The translations under genes and the position numbers were made by a program. The notes below the pieces were generated by a model, which saw only the letters and a program-made list of their open reading frames with translations, did not search any database and was not told where the DNA came from. 58,281 nt of DNA from Pirellulaceae bacterium (GTDB lineage Bacteria; Planctomycetota; Planctomycetia; Pirellulales; Pirellulaceae), in NCBI GenBank assembly GCA_028280445.1, contig JANQLU010000034.1, positions 1-58,281 of the forward strand. The letters run 5' to 3'. Positions 1 to 8,818 of the stretch are shown here, in pieces (positions within the stretch are counted from its first letter, which is position 1; each line of letters begins with the position of its first letter).

Positions 1-536
1 AAGCTCCTTACAAGAATCAACACACTATTGAAAAATGAAGAAAAAAAACAAAATGGGACCGCGACAACTTGACAAGCGACACAGTCGCTTGCCGCTCACA
101 TTTAATCAACAATACCTAGTACTCCGATGATCTTAGTACGGTTTCGCATTACGAATGCAGCTGCCGGATTCCCAGGTAACTCATGACATTTTTACACGTA
201 ATCAAACGCTTCATGTCTGTAAAAAGGTCTTATTCAAACAGGAGAACCGCAACACTTGAGAAACTGCGATAGCAGCAACGATCTCTTTAGAGTTTTCCAA
301 AATTGTATTAACAGATCATCACAAACATATTGTTAGCTCGCATCGATGAACGTTTTGGTGTGAGTTTGTATCAATTGTCGGGATCGAATCACCGATTCAG
401 AACGGATTGTGTAATATGGCGAAAGTTTGGCAAGAAAGTTTAGCGCAATCACCAGTTGCGCTTGGTGTGACGATGAATACAGCAGAATGAGTTGTTCCAC
501 TGCCAAACTATTTTTGTATTGCGAGTGACCCAAATC
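1..536. other. Intergenic region with repeat remnant
   Basis: No convincing gene is seen here. A small hairpin lies at 74-90 (7-bp arms, 3-base loop). It is followed at 91-123 by the tail of an intergenic repeat that recurs at 45307-45338 (CGCTCACA, then TTAATCAACA and CCTAGTACT in both). A second inverted repeat (TTTTTACA / TGTAAAAA) lies at 189-225. Short open frames on the minus strand have no ribosome binding site or recognisable sequence. Confidence 0.5.
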
Positions 537-1400
537 ATGAAAACGCTTGCTCTGGCAACCGCCATCCTTGGCACCTTGGTTTCAACGGCCGTCGCGCAAG
601 ACATGCCGATTATTGTCGCTGCTCCCAAAACGGTATCCGCAAGTATTTCTGATTCCAATGGAGTTGGAAGTAACTACTACAATGCGATAGACCAACGAAC
701 CATCAAATTAAAAACCCAGCCAGCGAAGACAAACATCGAGAAATCAATTTCAAACGCCAACAAGAATTCGAATTTGGAAATAAGTTCTGCTTGCGACCGA
801 TCTTTCTTCAACTCTTGTTGCAAATCCGACTGTAACCCATGTGCCTGCTGCGAGACATTTTGTTACATCAGTTTGTTTGGAGGATGGACCGTATTGGAAG
901 ATATGACCGAGCTGTTTACGACAAGTAATCCATTGAATTTTAACGATGGATTTATGCTTGGAATGTCGGCGGGGTGTAGTATCTGTTGCGGTAAAGGCCG
1001 AATCGAAATCGAAGGTGCATGGCGAAACAATTCATTTGAGCCTCTTCCCGACACTTTCGGTCATATCAATAATTATGCCACGATGTTCAACATTTACCGC
1101 GATTTTGGACGCGGGCGTTTAAATCCTTATATTGGAGGCGGCGTCGGATTTGCGTTGATTAAAGGCGATTTCACTGCTCCAACACCAAATGCCACACCAC
1201 ATGAGATCGACAGTTTTGCGTTCGCATTCCAGGGGATTGCGGGTATCTCGTTGCAGCAATCCGAACGAACGGCGTTATTCACTGAGTATCGGTTTTATGG
1301 GAACACACCCGTTGACATCGTAGACAACACGAATACCGATGTCGGTGATTTCACCTATTTGAGCCACAATCTCGTATTTGGAATTCGAATCAAACGTTGA
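537..1400 (+). CDS. Outer-membrane beta-barrel protein, Cys-rich
   Basis: The protein has 287 residues when started at the ATG at 537, which opens directly into a signal peptide (MKTLALATAILG... ending AVAQ). An upstream in-frame start at 492 would place 15 unlikely residues before it. After an Asn/Lys-rich linker there is a cysteine-rich segment of CC and CxxC pairs. The second half alternates short hydrophobic stretches with Gly/Asn turns (for example YIGGGVGFAL and the final HNLVFGIRI), as in small OmpA-like porin-family barrels. It probably sits in the outer membrane. Its ligand or role cannot be told. The Cys-rich part may form disulfides outside the cytoplasm. The gene stands alone and converges on the following propeller gene. 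Confidence 0.6.
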   Translation: MKTLALATAILGTLVSTAVAQDMPIIVAAPKTVSASISDSNGVGSNYYNAIDQRTIKLKTQPAKTNIEKSISNANKNSNLEISSACDRSFFNSCCKSDCNPCACCETFCYISLFGGWTVLEDMTELFTTSNPLNFNDGFMLGMSAGCSICCGKGRIEIEGAWRNNSFEPLPDTFGHINNYATMFNIYRDFGRGRLNPYIGGGVGFALIKGDFTAPTPNATPHEIDSFAFAFQGIAGISLQQSERTALFTEYRFYGNTPVDIVDNTNTDVGDFTYLSHNLVFGIRIKR

Positions 1401-1427
1401 TTGCAGCCGGACAGCCGCCTCGACATG

Positions 1428-2873
1428 TTATTTCGAATTTGATTTTTGCGGACGAATGCAAAATAAATGCTGACCTGTCCTGACTAACAAATTGCCATCA
1501 ACCAGGGCAATGGCGTAAACGATGGGATCGCCATAAGAAAACATTTTATGTAGTGATTTTTCAGACATCCCGGAAAGTACTTTTTCAGGTCCCGTTTTGG
1601 GCTTGGCCTGATCGGCCGGAACAACATTTTTCTTTCGAAGTTTGGCAGCGGCCGCTTCAGCCGCTTTCATTTGGTGGTAATCCCAAAGTTGATTTCTGGC
1701 GATCTGGTCGAAAGTTTTGCCGGGCCGCAGTACGACCGCGAATCCGTTTTTGAGAAAGAAATAGACGAATTTTTCTCCTGATTTGGTTTCGACGCCAATG
1801 GCCGATGCCCAACATGGGTTGCCAATTCGTTTGGCAAACATGCGTTTGCCGGTTTGTTGGTCGATGCAAAACAGAACGCCTGATTTGTTGACGTAATAAA
1901 CGTAGCCTGCGAATGCCAATGGCGTCGAGTAATAAGAATTGGCGCGCTCGGCGCCCCATTTTACTTGATGCGTGAGCTTGTTATCTTTCATCACGAGGTC
2001 GACGCGACTGTTTGATCGAGCCACTTTTTTGGGATCGGCGGAGGAGCCGTACATTTTTGTCGATCCGACATAGATAGAATTCCCAACGACACTCGCCGAT
2101 GGAATATGGTTCCCCTGAACGCCATCAATCGTCCACAGTTTTTTGCCTGTTTTTGCGTCGTAGGCGTCGAGCGAATCGGCCGAGCTCACAACGATCAACT
2201 GGTTCCCTTGGAATTTTGTTGCAACGGGTGACGACCAAGATGGGACCCGTTTACCTCGTTTTGTTTTCCAGGCAATCTGGCCGTTCGATTTGTTGATAGC
2301 GACCAGATACGAAGGACCATTGTGGTCGACCAAAACGAATACCCGATCGTTGTCTTGAGTCAGAGAACTGGCAACTCCTCGTTCGTTTTCAACATTTCCA
2401 TATTTTTTAAACAAGGGAACAGTCCAGGCAGTTTTTCCAGAGTGTGTCATCGCCGTCACGTCACCGCTGGCAAAAAATGAAACGACCAAATTTTCATCGA
2501 CAACGCATGTTGGGGCGGCGCGGCTATTGCGAAAGTAATTTTCGACTTTGGTTGTCGCCTTTACTTCGGTTGTCCATTTCTTTTTCCCGGTTTGCAAATC
2601 AAAAGCGTGGACATAGCAGTGTTCTTGAAATGGACCGTCACTGGACGTGAGGAAAATCAAATTCTTCCAGATTACTGGCGCTGATTGACCATACCCTGGG
2701 ATGGTCGATCGCCAGGCGACTCCGGATTCGGGTGACCATGTCTTCGGAGCATGATTGACGCGCGTAACTCCACTGCCATTGTTTCGAAATCCCGGCCAAT
2801 TTGTTTGCGCGTCGACAACGGATTGAGCGATGACTAACAAGAACGAGCAGAAAGACAGAGCAATTCGCATCAT
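1428..2873 (-). CDS. PQQ-like beta-propeller protein, exported
   Basis: This 481-residue protein has an N-terminal signal peptide (residues 1-22, ending VDAQ). The mature part repeats the blade pattern of PQQ-binding-like / quinoprotein-dehydrogenase-like propellers: W-x-x-x-(T/V) strands followed by D-x-x-T-G-K-(K/R) turns, for example QTGKKKWTT, KTGKKLWTI and QTGKRMFAK. Such proteins are very abundant in planctomycetes, are usually exported, and often lack a bound cofactor. The specific role is unknown. It is divergent from the GYD gene, with a symmetric operator-like region between them. Confidence 0.75.
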   Translation of the reverse strand: MMRIALSFCSFLLVIAQSVVDAQTNWPGFRNNGSGVTRVNHAPKTWSPESGVAWRSTIPGYGQSAPVIWKNLIFLTSSDGPFQEHCYVHAFDLQTGKKKWTTEVKATTKVENYFRNSRAAPTCVVDENLVVSFFASGDVTAMTHSGKTAWTVPLFKKYGNVENERGVASSLTQDNDRVFVLVDHNGPSYLVAINKSNGQIAWKTKRGKRVPSWSSPVATKFQGNQLIVVSSADSLDAYDAKTGKKLWTIDGVQGNHIPSASVVGNSIYVGSTKMYGSSADPKKVARSNSRVDLVMKDNKLTHQVKWGAERANSYYSTPLAFAGYVYYVNKSGVLFCIDQQTGKRMFAKRIGNPCWASAIGVETKSGEKFVYFFLKNGFAVVLRPGKTFDQIARNQLWDYHQMKAAEAAAAKLRKKNVVPADQAKPKTGPEKVLSGMSEKSLHKMFSYGDPIVYAIALVDGNLLVRTGQHLFCIRPQKSNSK

Positions 2874-2940
2874 TAAATTACCTTCTGTGCATCAATGTGA
2901 ATTCGCGAGCGTTGAACTCGTGCCAGAGAGGGTCACTGGA

Positions 2941-2987
2941 GTTAATTGTAGACCTTTACATCTACAATTAACTCGTTAAATTGTAAC
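2941..2987. promoter_or_regulatory. Operator-like inverted repeat array
   Basis: A perfect inverted repeat with 12-bp arms (GTTAATTGTAGA at 2941-2952, TCTACAATTAAC at 2961-2972) and an 8-base spacer is followed by a third, forward half-site (GTTAAATTGTAAC, 2975-2987). The second and third half-sites form another imperfect palindrome. It lies between two divergent genes and no T-run flanks it, so it reads as a regulator-binding site rather than a terminator. The regulator is unknown. Confidence 0.5.
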
Positions 2988-3069
2988 AAGATTCTAGCCG
3001 GAAAAAAGTGTCGCTGGAGTTGAGTGTTGGAGATGTTTGAACGCGTTGCATTGAATTGAGGTTACCAAA

Positions 3070-3357
3070 ATGAAATTTGTTACGTTAGTCAATTTTACCG
3101 ACCAGGGAATTCGAAACATTGGCGATACCACTCAACGAGCAGCCATGTTTACTCAACAGGCTGAAGCGGCCGGGATTCAGATTTCGGAACTGTTGTGGCT
3201 CAACGGGCGGTTTGACGGCCTGATTGTGTACGACGCGCCGGATGTTGAATCGGCTTCCACCATGATGTTGAAATTGGCTCAATCGGGTAACGTTAACACT
3301 GAAACGCTGCCCGCATTTGATGCAGCGGGCATGCAAAACGTTGTTGAACAATTGTAG
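3070..3357 (+). CDS. GYD domain protein
   Basis: This 95-residue cytoplasmic protein matches the GYD family: an N-terminal MKFVTLVNFTDQG strand and turn, a central WLNGRFDGLIVYDAP segment (the GxYD motif that names the family appears here as YDAP), and a C-terminal TLPAFDA segment. The family is a small ferredoxin-like fold of unknown biochemical role, often fused to or near stress or signalling genes. A GAGGT sequence lies about 10 bases upstream of the ATG. Divergent from the propeller gene. Confidence 0.75.
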   Translation: MKFVTLVNFTDQGIRNIGDTTQRAAMFTQQAEAAGIQISELLWLNGRFDGLIVYDAPDVESASTMMLKLAQSGNVNTETLPAFDAAGMQNVVEQL

Positions 3358-3400
3358 ATGTTTCGACAATAGGTGCATTTCGTGAAATGACGAAAAAAAA

Positions 3401-3594
3401 GGGGTCGGGGCGCTCCGTAGAAAACTTCGTTTATTGAAGATAGTACACGCCGAGCCTGATCTTGTGAGCGGCAACGCGCTAGCCGCCGGTCTGTTAGCGC
3501 TTCGAACCGGCGGCTAGCGCCTTGCCGCTCACGGTTGGCATGAGATTGAAATGGTAGCCGAACATTTGGCTTACGTGAAAAGACTCCCGACCCC
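3401..3594. repeat. Composite intergenic repeat (family C arms around family A)
   Basis: Outer arms GGGGTCGGG (3401-3409) and CCCGACCCC (3586-3594) enclose a long near-perfect palindrome at 3464-3532 of the type GTGAGCGGCAA(G/C)GCGCTAGCCGCCGGT / ACCGGCGGCTAGCGCC... The inner palindrome recurs at 6064, 20552, 28234, 29859 and 45242. The outer arms recur at 13860-13964. It lies between convergently oriented genes. Confidence 0.85.
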
Positions 3595-3600
3595 TGTCAG

Positions 3601-4101
3601 TTATTTTACCAACGGCTGAGCAGAGTTTGGAAAACTTGGGTTTTCGATCAATCCAATGACGTTGCCGAACGGATCGACCAGCTTGGCAACAAACACTCCT
3701 CCGCCAACATCTTGCTTTCCTGACAACGTCTTTGCACCTAACTTGTTAAGTCGCGCAATTTCAGCCGACAAATCCTTGACGCCCCAATACGCAACCGACA
3801 TCGAATCACTGGCGGGAGGAGGGCTGCCAGGTTGGAGCCCCAGTTCGTATCCCGAAACATTGAAACCGACGTAAAACGACTCATTGAAATACGGACCGTG
3901 GCCAACGACCGATTCGTACCATTTGGCGGCATCGGCGATGTCTGTTGCAAAGTAAACAACCGTTCTGGGCCCCAAGAAATGACTTGCCGTCGATGAATCC
4001 ATTTGAACTGCGTCTCCCGTTTTATTCGATTTCGAATCTGTACACCCGAGGAGTAACGCAAGAAATACGATGGCTGCGATGTGCGCCAATTTGATCGTCA
4101 T
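3601..4101 (-). CDS. VOC family lipoprotein
   Basis: The 166-residue product begins with a lipoprotein signal peptide (residues about 1-20, lipobox LLLGC). A single glyoxalase/bleomycin-resistance-like (VOC) domain follows: RTVVYFATDIADAAKWYESVVG is the first beta-alpha unit, and KLVDPFGNVIGLIENP is the typical last strand. VOC proteins are usually cytoplasmic, so a lipid-anchored one acting outside the cytoplasm is somewhat unusual. The substrate is unknown. It lies 84 bases downstream of the araC-type gene on the same strand and may be under its control. Confidence 0.7.
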   Translation of the reverse strand: MTIKLAHIAAIVFLALLLGCTDSKSNKTGDAVQMDSSTASHFLGPRTVVYFATDIADAAKWYESVVGHGPYFNESFYVGFNVSGYELGLQPGSPPPASDSMSVAYWGVKDLSAEIARLNKLGAKTLSGKQDVGGGVFVAKLVDPFGNVIGLIENPSFPNSAQPLVK

Positions 4102-4185
4102 GGTGGACTCCCGGCGGTTGAGTGATCGTTATGAAATCCAAAATAACAAATCGTCGTCACGGAAGATTGTAAAAATGGAACTTGG

Positions 4186-4950
4186 CTATCGCTGCGTATT
4201 TAAATAGTCATCCGGTGTGGTGCCGACCAGTTCACGAAATTCGCGAATCAAATGAGATTGGTCGAAAAATCCAAAGTCGGCAGCCAACAACGACCAATTT
4301 ACGTTTGGCTTTGATTTCAAATGTTCAAACAACATTTGCAAACGCATGATGCGTGCTAATTGTTTGGGACCGAGGCCGCAAGTTGCCTTGACCAAGCGTG
4401 TCAAATGTTGCCGACTGAGCCCATAGCTTTTGCTTAGCGCTGCAACATTACATTGGATTGGGTTCGCCGTGACCGCTTTTACCACATCGTGTGCGACCGT
4501 CCATTGAGGAGAGCTTGCTTTTAATTTTTGACTCAGACAATTTTCGACGATGGCAATCCGACGATTCGTTTCGGAAACCGAATTCAATTGATCATCGATG
4601 GATTTGCTGTCGGGCCAAAAGCTCTCAAGTTCAACGCATTCATCATTTAGCAAGTTGATGGGCAAATCCAGAAACATTGATGCTGCTCCGGGCGCGAACC
4701 GGATACCGAACACTTGGATTGGTTCGCTGTAATTCTTCAAAACCGGATGTGTCATTGCTCCGATGACTCTCGAATCAAAGCCCGAGTCACGGAATTCAAA
4801 CAAGATATCGACGCAACCGTCCGGACAGATTCGATGTTGTCGTGCAGGATCTGGATCGGTATCAGAGAAACTCCAAAAGCAATCGACTAGTGATCGAAGC
4901 TCTTTTTTGCGCGGCATAAATTCCCGATAGCGTAGTTTTTTCTCATCCAT
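4186..4950 (-). CDS. AraC family transcriptional regulator
   Basis: 254 residues. The N-terminal part (about 1-130) resembles the DUF6597 sensor region found in many AraC-type regulators (FWSFSDTDPD... HRICPDGCVDILFEF). The C-terminal part (about 150-254) carries the two helix-turn-helix motifs of the AraC/XylS family: CNVAALSKSYGLSRQHLTRL and WSLLAADFGFFDQSHLIREF, ending in a P-D-D-Y-L motif. The ligand is unknown. The likely target is the downstream VOC lipoprotein gene or its own divergent promoter region. Confidence 0.85.
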   Translation of the reverse strand: MDEKKLRYREFMPRKKELRSLVDCFWSFSDTDPDPARQHRICPDGCVDILFEFRDSGFDSRVIGAMTHPVLKNYSEPIQVFGIRFAPGAASMFLDLPINLLNDECVELESFWPDSKSIDDQLNSVSETNRRIAIVENCLSQKLKASSPQWTVAHDVVKAVTANPIQCNVAALSKSYGLSRQHLTRLVKATCGLGPKQLARIMRLQMLFEHLKSKPNVNWSLLAADFGFFDQSHLIREFRELVGTTPDDYLNTQR

Positions 4951-4994
4951 CCTTCTATCATATCACGCATACATTGAGTTGCGTTAGAAAACAA

Positions 4995-5870
4995 ATGAAT
5001 GAAACAACCAATCCCAACGACAATGACAATTCGGACCAAAAGTCGTTTGACTTTAGTTCTGTCCAACGGGAGAACGTTCTTCAAAACGTACCGCAAAATG
5101 TATCCTCGGCGGCGACGAAAAATGACATGCGTCGAAAGCTTGTTTTGTCGATGTTGTTTTCGACCATCGTTCTCACCATTTATTTGTTGGTCCTGTCGTT
5201 GGGTGTTTACCGGACTGAGTCGGTAAGTTGGGGCGATGGCCAATCTTTTTTCGTCGATTCGTTGCAACTCCATGGTGGGGTACCGGCGTGGCTGACTTAC
5301 AACAGGGTCACCGAAAGAGGACTTGTGCCGCCGCTCCCTGAATCAGATCGAGCGGCACCGGGTTTTCAAGTCCACGTCGATTCATTGTCGATCGCATTGT
5401 TAATTGCGATGGTCATTGGTTTTGTCGTGTCATTTACGCTGATTCCCGTTGTCAGTCGAAATTCGCTACCGCGCCTAGCCGTCGTCCTGTTGTTTATTTC
5501 TGTGGTAATGGTTTTGTCAGCGTTTGCCGGGTATCACGGAATGCAAGACGAGTCCATCTCTCTTGGAATTTATATTCTGTATTTCTCCGTTCCAGTTTCT
5601 GTGGTCTTGGCTTCGTGCATCCATCGGGATTATTTGCTCGCAGTAACGATTGCGGTTTTTGTTCTATTGACTGTTTGGTGGGGCTATCGAATCAGCGAAT
5701 TCGTTCAACAGCCAAACAGCCGTGAAATGCCGCCGGATATCGAATGGTCGGTTGATGGCGTCGGTCTGGCGATTGGAATTGTCGGTTTGTCCTTGGTCAG
5801 TTCAGCGTTTGTATTAGCGTGCCGTGTCGTTTCGAATATGCGAAATAGGATTTTGCATCAGGAATTGTAA
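4995..5870 (+). CDS. Multi-pass membrane protein, unknown function
   Basis: 291 residues with the ATG at 4995; a TTG at 4974 would add seven residues and sits very close to the divergent regulator start at 4950. The N-terminal ~50 residues are polar and Asn/Asp-rich. About six hydrophobic segments follow. A soluble loop with a Pro-rich stretch lies between the first two. I recognise no family. It may be regulated with the divergent AraC gene. Confidence 0.55.
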   Translation: MNETTNPNDNDNSDQKSFDFSSVQRENVLQNVPQNVSSAATKNDMRRKLVLSMLFSTIVLTIYLLVLSLGVYRTESVSWGDGQSFFVDSLQLHGGVPAWLTYNRVTERGLVPPLPESDRAAPGFQVHVDSLSIALLIAMVIGFVVSFTLIPVVSRNSLPRLAVVLLFISVVMVLSAFAGYHGMQDESISLGIYILYFSVPVSVVLASCIHRDYLLAVTIAVFVLLTVWWGYRISEFVQQPNSREMPPDIEWSVDGVGLAIGIVGLSLVSSAFVLACRVVSNMRNRILHQEL

Positions 5871-5894
5871 CTCCAGTTGAGCCAACGACTTCCT

Positions 5895-5988
5895 ACAATC
5901 GCAAGCGCGAAGCGTGAGCGAGGGACCGGAGCAACGCTGATTTGCGGTGAAACGTGGTCCCTCACTTACGTTTCGGGTTATGATTTTT
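5895..5988. repeat. Family B intergenic palindrome
   Basis: The left part (AATCGCAAGCGCGAAGCGTG, then AGCGAGGGACC) and right part (GGTCCCTCACTTACG, then TTTCGGGTTATGATT) form a long imperfect hairpin. The same element is at 12917-13005, 15941-16030 and, more degraded, 45121-45194. Confidence 0.85.
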
Positions 5989-6063
5989 GTTTGATGCAAA
6001 ATCCTAGAGAGCGACGGGCAGCAACGTGATGCATCGAGTTGTTGGGAGATGGAAGAGGCTATT

Positions 6064-6129
6064 GTGAGCGGCAAGGCGCTAGCCGCCGGTATTTGAGGGT
6101 TCACCGGCGGCTAGTGCCTTGCCGCTCAC
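6064..6129. repeat. Family A intergenic palindrome
   Basis: GTGAGCGGCAAGGCGCTAGC continues into CCGCCGGT, has a short loop, and is followed by the complementary arm ending GCCGCTCAC. It lies only 33 bases past the stop of the short leuA gene. Five other copies are in the window. Confidence 0.9.
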
Positions 6130-6162
6130 AGAAGCCTTACCAGTGTGACCACACAAACTGCT

Positions 6163-7335
6163 TTAGTTCGCTTCGCAGATTTCTTTTTCGATCAGGCAAG
6201 AGATGTCTTCGTCGAGGACCTCTTTTTTCTGGTCTGCCAAGATTTTGAATTGCTTGAATACGGATTTGATCTGATCGTCGTCGAGCGTAAATCCCAGCTG
6301 TTTCGCTCGATCGGCAAGCGCTGCGCGGCCGCTGTGTTTGCCGAGCACTAAATCTGTTTTTTCGAAACCGACGTCTTCCGGACGCATGATTTCGTAAGTT
6401 GACGGTTCTTTTAACATGCCGTCTTGATGAATTCCCGCTTCGTGAGCAAATGCGTTGCGACCCACGATCGCTTTGTTTCGTTGAACGTGGAGACCGGTGA
6501 CCGAAGACACCAAGCGGCTGGCCGGTACCAATCGTTTCGAATTGATTTTGGTGTCACACGTGTAAAAATCGCTTCGAGTTCGCAGCGCCATCACGACTTC
6601 TTCGAGACTGCAATTGCCAGCGCGTTCTCCGATTCCATTAATCGTACATTCGATTTGACCTGCACCGGCTTCGACTGCGGCCAAGCTGTTGGCGACGGCC
6701 AATCCGAGGTCGTTGTGGCAGTGGACGCTGATGACCGCTCGTTCGATGTTGGGAACTCGGTTTTTCAGCGCGGTGATGACGTTGGACATGTGAGTTGGCG
6801 TTGCATACCCTACCGTGTCGGGAATGTTGACGGTGGTTGCGCCGGCATCGATGACCGCCTCAACCACTTCGCATAAAAAATCTATTTCAGTACGCGCGGC
6901 ATCCTCGGGAGAAAATTCAACGTCATCACAGTATCCCGCGGCACGTTTCACACCGGCCACTGAGTTTTCAATGATACTTTCGCGTGACATATTCAATTTG
7001 AACTCGCGATGGATGGCACTGGTTGCCAGAAATACGTGGATGCGAGGTGACTCGGCGTGTTGCAGCGCTTCCCAGGCACGGTCGATGTCCGCGTTGTTGC
7101 AGCGAGCCAGACCGCAAATTGTCGCACCTTGAAATCGGGTCGCGATTTCGCGAACGGACTCAAAATCTCCGGGAGATGCGATCGGAAATCCCGCTTCGAT
7201 AATATCAACTCCCAATCGAATCAATTCTTCGGCGATTTGGAGTTTCTCAGGCAAATTCATACTTGCGCCGGGAGATTGTTCACCATCACGCAACGTCGTG
7301 TCGAATATCTTGATTTGCCGTTTGTCGCCTAACAT
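6163..7335 (-). CDS. leuA: 2-isopropylmalate synthase, short form without regulatory domain
   Basis: The enzyme condenses acetyl-CoA with 2-oxoisovalerate in the first committed step of leucine synthesis. The catalytic TIM barrel is complete: FDTTLRDGEQSPGASM near the N-terminus, VNIPDTVGYATP, the metal-ligand pair in SVHCHNDLGLAVANS, and GIGERAGN. The HMGL-like signatures and the GKHSG motif of the linker are present. The protein stops at 390 residues (ending IEKEICEAN). Usual bacterial LeuA proteins are about 500-520 residues with a C-terminal allosteric leucine-binding domain, which is absent here. A family A palindrome lies just past the stop. It could be a feedback-insensitive paralogue or a related enzyme such as citramalate or homocitrate synthase, though the barrel motifs favour LeuA. 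Confidence 0.85.
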   Translation of the reverse strand: MLGDKRQIKIFDTTLRDGEQSPGASMNLPEKLQIAEELIRLGVDIIEAGFPIASPGDFESVREIATRFQGATICGLARCNNADIDRAWEALQHAESPRIHVFLATSAIHREFKLNMSRESIIENSVAGVKRAAGYCDDVEFSPEDAARTEIDFLCEVVEAVIDAGATTVNIPDTVGYATPTHMSNVITALKNRVPNIERAVISVHCHNDLGLAVANSLAAVEAGAGQIECTINGIGERAGNCSLEEVVMALRTRSDFYTCDTKINSKRLVPASRLVSSVTGLHVQRNKAIVGRNAFAHEAGIHQDGMLKEPSTYEIMRPEDVGFEKTDLVLGKHSGRAALADRAKQLGFTLDDDQIKSVFKQFKILADQKKEVLDEDISCLIEKEICEAN

Positions 7336-7453
7336 CGCAGAACCTTCACTGGGTCTAGAAAGCAGAGTGAGAATTATCGCCCGTTAGGGGTGTTTAATGG
7401 CGATTAACTAATTCTAACTAAACAAAGAGATTTGGGAACACGACCCTGAATAC

Positions 7454-8005
7454 TCATGAGGTCGTTTCGACCCGCAATCGACCAAAAATATAAGCATCGA
7501 TCAACTGGCCATTTTTGCAAAAGTGTTTTTTTACAAATCCTTCATTTTCAAATCCATTTTTTTCCAAAACGCGACAGGACGCCGGGTTGAAGCTGAATAC
7601 ATGAGCCGTAATTTTGTCGAAATCAAATTGTTCGAAACCGATTTCGCATACTTTCGCAACAACCTGGGTTGCAATTCCGCGTCCCCAAAACGGGGTGCCG
7701 AGCCAATAACCAACTTCGCCTCGGTGGGTCACGCCCTCGGTTAATATAAAACCAATTCCCCCAAGCAATTTTCCATTTTTATCTCGAATTGCCCAATTTG
7801 TCAGTGTCTTGAAATGTGGGTGTTGACGTGTTGCAAATTGAATCCAGTATTTCGCATCGGATTCTTTATATGGCGACGGAATACTGAACGTTGTTTTGTA
7901 AAGCTCGGGAGTATCTAGCAGATCGACCAATTGCCTGACGTCGGTTTCGCGATACTCGGTCAGGCAGTATTCATCGTTGATCGAAATAGTAGTTTTGGTT
8001 GCCAC
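7454..8005 (-). CDS. GNAT family N-acetyltransferase (RimJ/RimL-like)
   Basis: The 183-residue protein has the RimJ/RimL-type GNAT order. An N-terminal LTEYRETDVRQLVDLL strand-helix comes first, then WAIRDKNGKLLGGIGF and EVGYWLGTPFWGRGIATQVV (motif A, with the acetyl-CoA pyrophosphate-binding W-G-R-G-I-A). VLEKNGFENEG is the C-terminal motif. It acetylates an alpha-amino group of a protein or small molecule; the substrate is not predictable. Its stop overlaps a short ATG frame toward leuA that I reject as a leader peptide. Confidence 0.85.
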   Translation of the reverse strand: MATKTTISINDEYCLTEYRETDVRQLVDLLDTPELYKTTFSIPSPYKESDAKYWIQFATRQHPHFKTLTNWAIRDKNGKLLGGIGFILTEGVTHRGEVGYWLGTPFWGRGIATQVVAKVCEIGFEQFDFDKITAHVFSFNPASCRVLEKNGFENEGFVKKHFCKNGQLIDAYIFGRLRVETTS

Positions 8006-8033
8006 GTCACGTTTGTTAAATAGTTCGCATAAA

Positions 8034-8621
8034 TCAAGGCATGATATAGCGAATTATATTGCGAAGTGGCTCGCCAGGAACATAGGCCGTTGGCTGCCCT
8101 ATGATTCCTTGGCCGACGTAGGCATTTCGTGGCAAAGTTCTCAAACGAATCAGAGGTTGGGGGCCGTTGGCAAATGTCGGCCCGAACGTCGGTGGAACGT
8201 TGTTGACCGGGTAAGGATAAACTTGTCCGTAGTAGTTTCGATTGGGGGCGCAATTTGGATTGGGAAACGGAGCGATCGCACCTGCGTTTGGTAATTGAGC
8301 TGGTGGTGTTCCCAAGGCTGGAACGGTGTTGGCCGCAGGTTGCTGAAATGCGGTGCGCGGTGAATACGGCGGCAGGTTGGTAACGCGTTGCACCGGTGGT
8401 GCGGAAATCGAAAGCTCACTGCGTCGGTTGTCTGTAAAAACGGTTCGAGTGACCGTTCGACCGCGACCCATTGGCGATGACGATTGAACAAATTCATATT
8501 GGCGAGCCAGGTTGGTTTGGGTCGGTCGAGGACGAGTGTTTGATTGAGCATTGATTAGTTCAGGCGTTGCCACAAAAACAACGAATGTCAAACAAACGGC
8601 GAAAACAAGTCGATTTATCAT
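8034..8621 (-). CDS. Secreted Pro/Asn-rich protein, unknown
   Basis: 195 residues from the ATG at 8621, which begins a clear signal peptide (MINRLVFAVCLTFVVFVATP, cleavage after NAQ). An in-frame extension upstream to 8711 adds 30 residues before the signal peptide and is rejected. The mature part is low-complexity: rich in Pro, Asn, Arg and Thr, with no recognised domain. It could be a cell-surface or matrix protein. No partner is evident. Confidence 0.55.
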   Translation of the reverse strand: MINRLVFAVCLTFVVFVATPELINAQSNTRPRPTQTNLARQYEFVQSSSPMGRGRTVTRTVFTDNRRSELSISAPPVQRVTNLPPYSPRTAFQQPAANTVPALGTPPAQLPNAGAIAPFPNPNCAPNRNYYGQVYPYPVNNVPPTFGPTFANGPQPLIRLRTLPRNAYVGQGIIGQPTAYVPGEPLRNIIRYIMP

Positions 8622-8818
8622 GGTTGACCTCGAAAAGAGTTTTTGGATGTAGGATGAGTTACCAAATTTGACATACGTTGCCAATGTCAGCAAAGATCGC
8701 AAAACGCCCACATTTCATGGAATTTGTCTCGTTTGCCAGCGTTATAGGATAATTGACAAACAAACAGGTTGGCGAAAAATAGTCTTCAAAATGCTATCAA
8801 CTGCCGATCGGAGTCGAA

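Noticed and set aside
7388..7448. Short ATG frame (MSIQGRVPKSLCLVRIS) before leuA, as a possible leucine leader peptide
   Set aside because: Only two Leu codons, and the following ATCGCC/GGCGAT stem has no T-run and no alternative partner.
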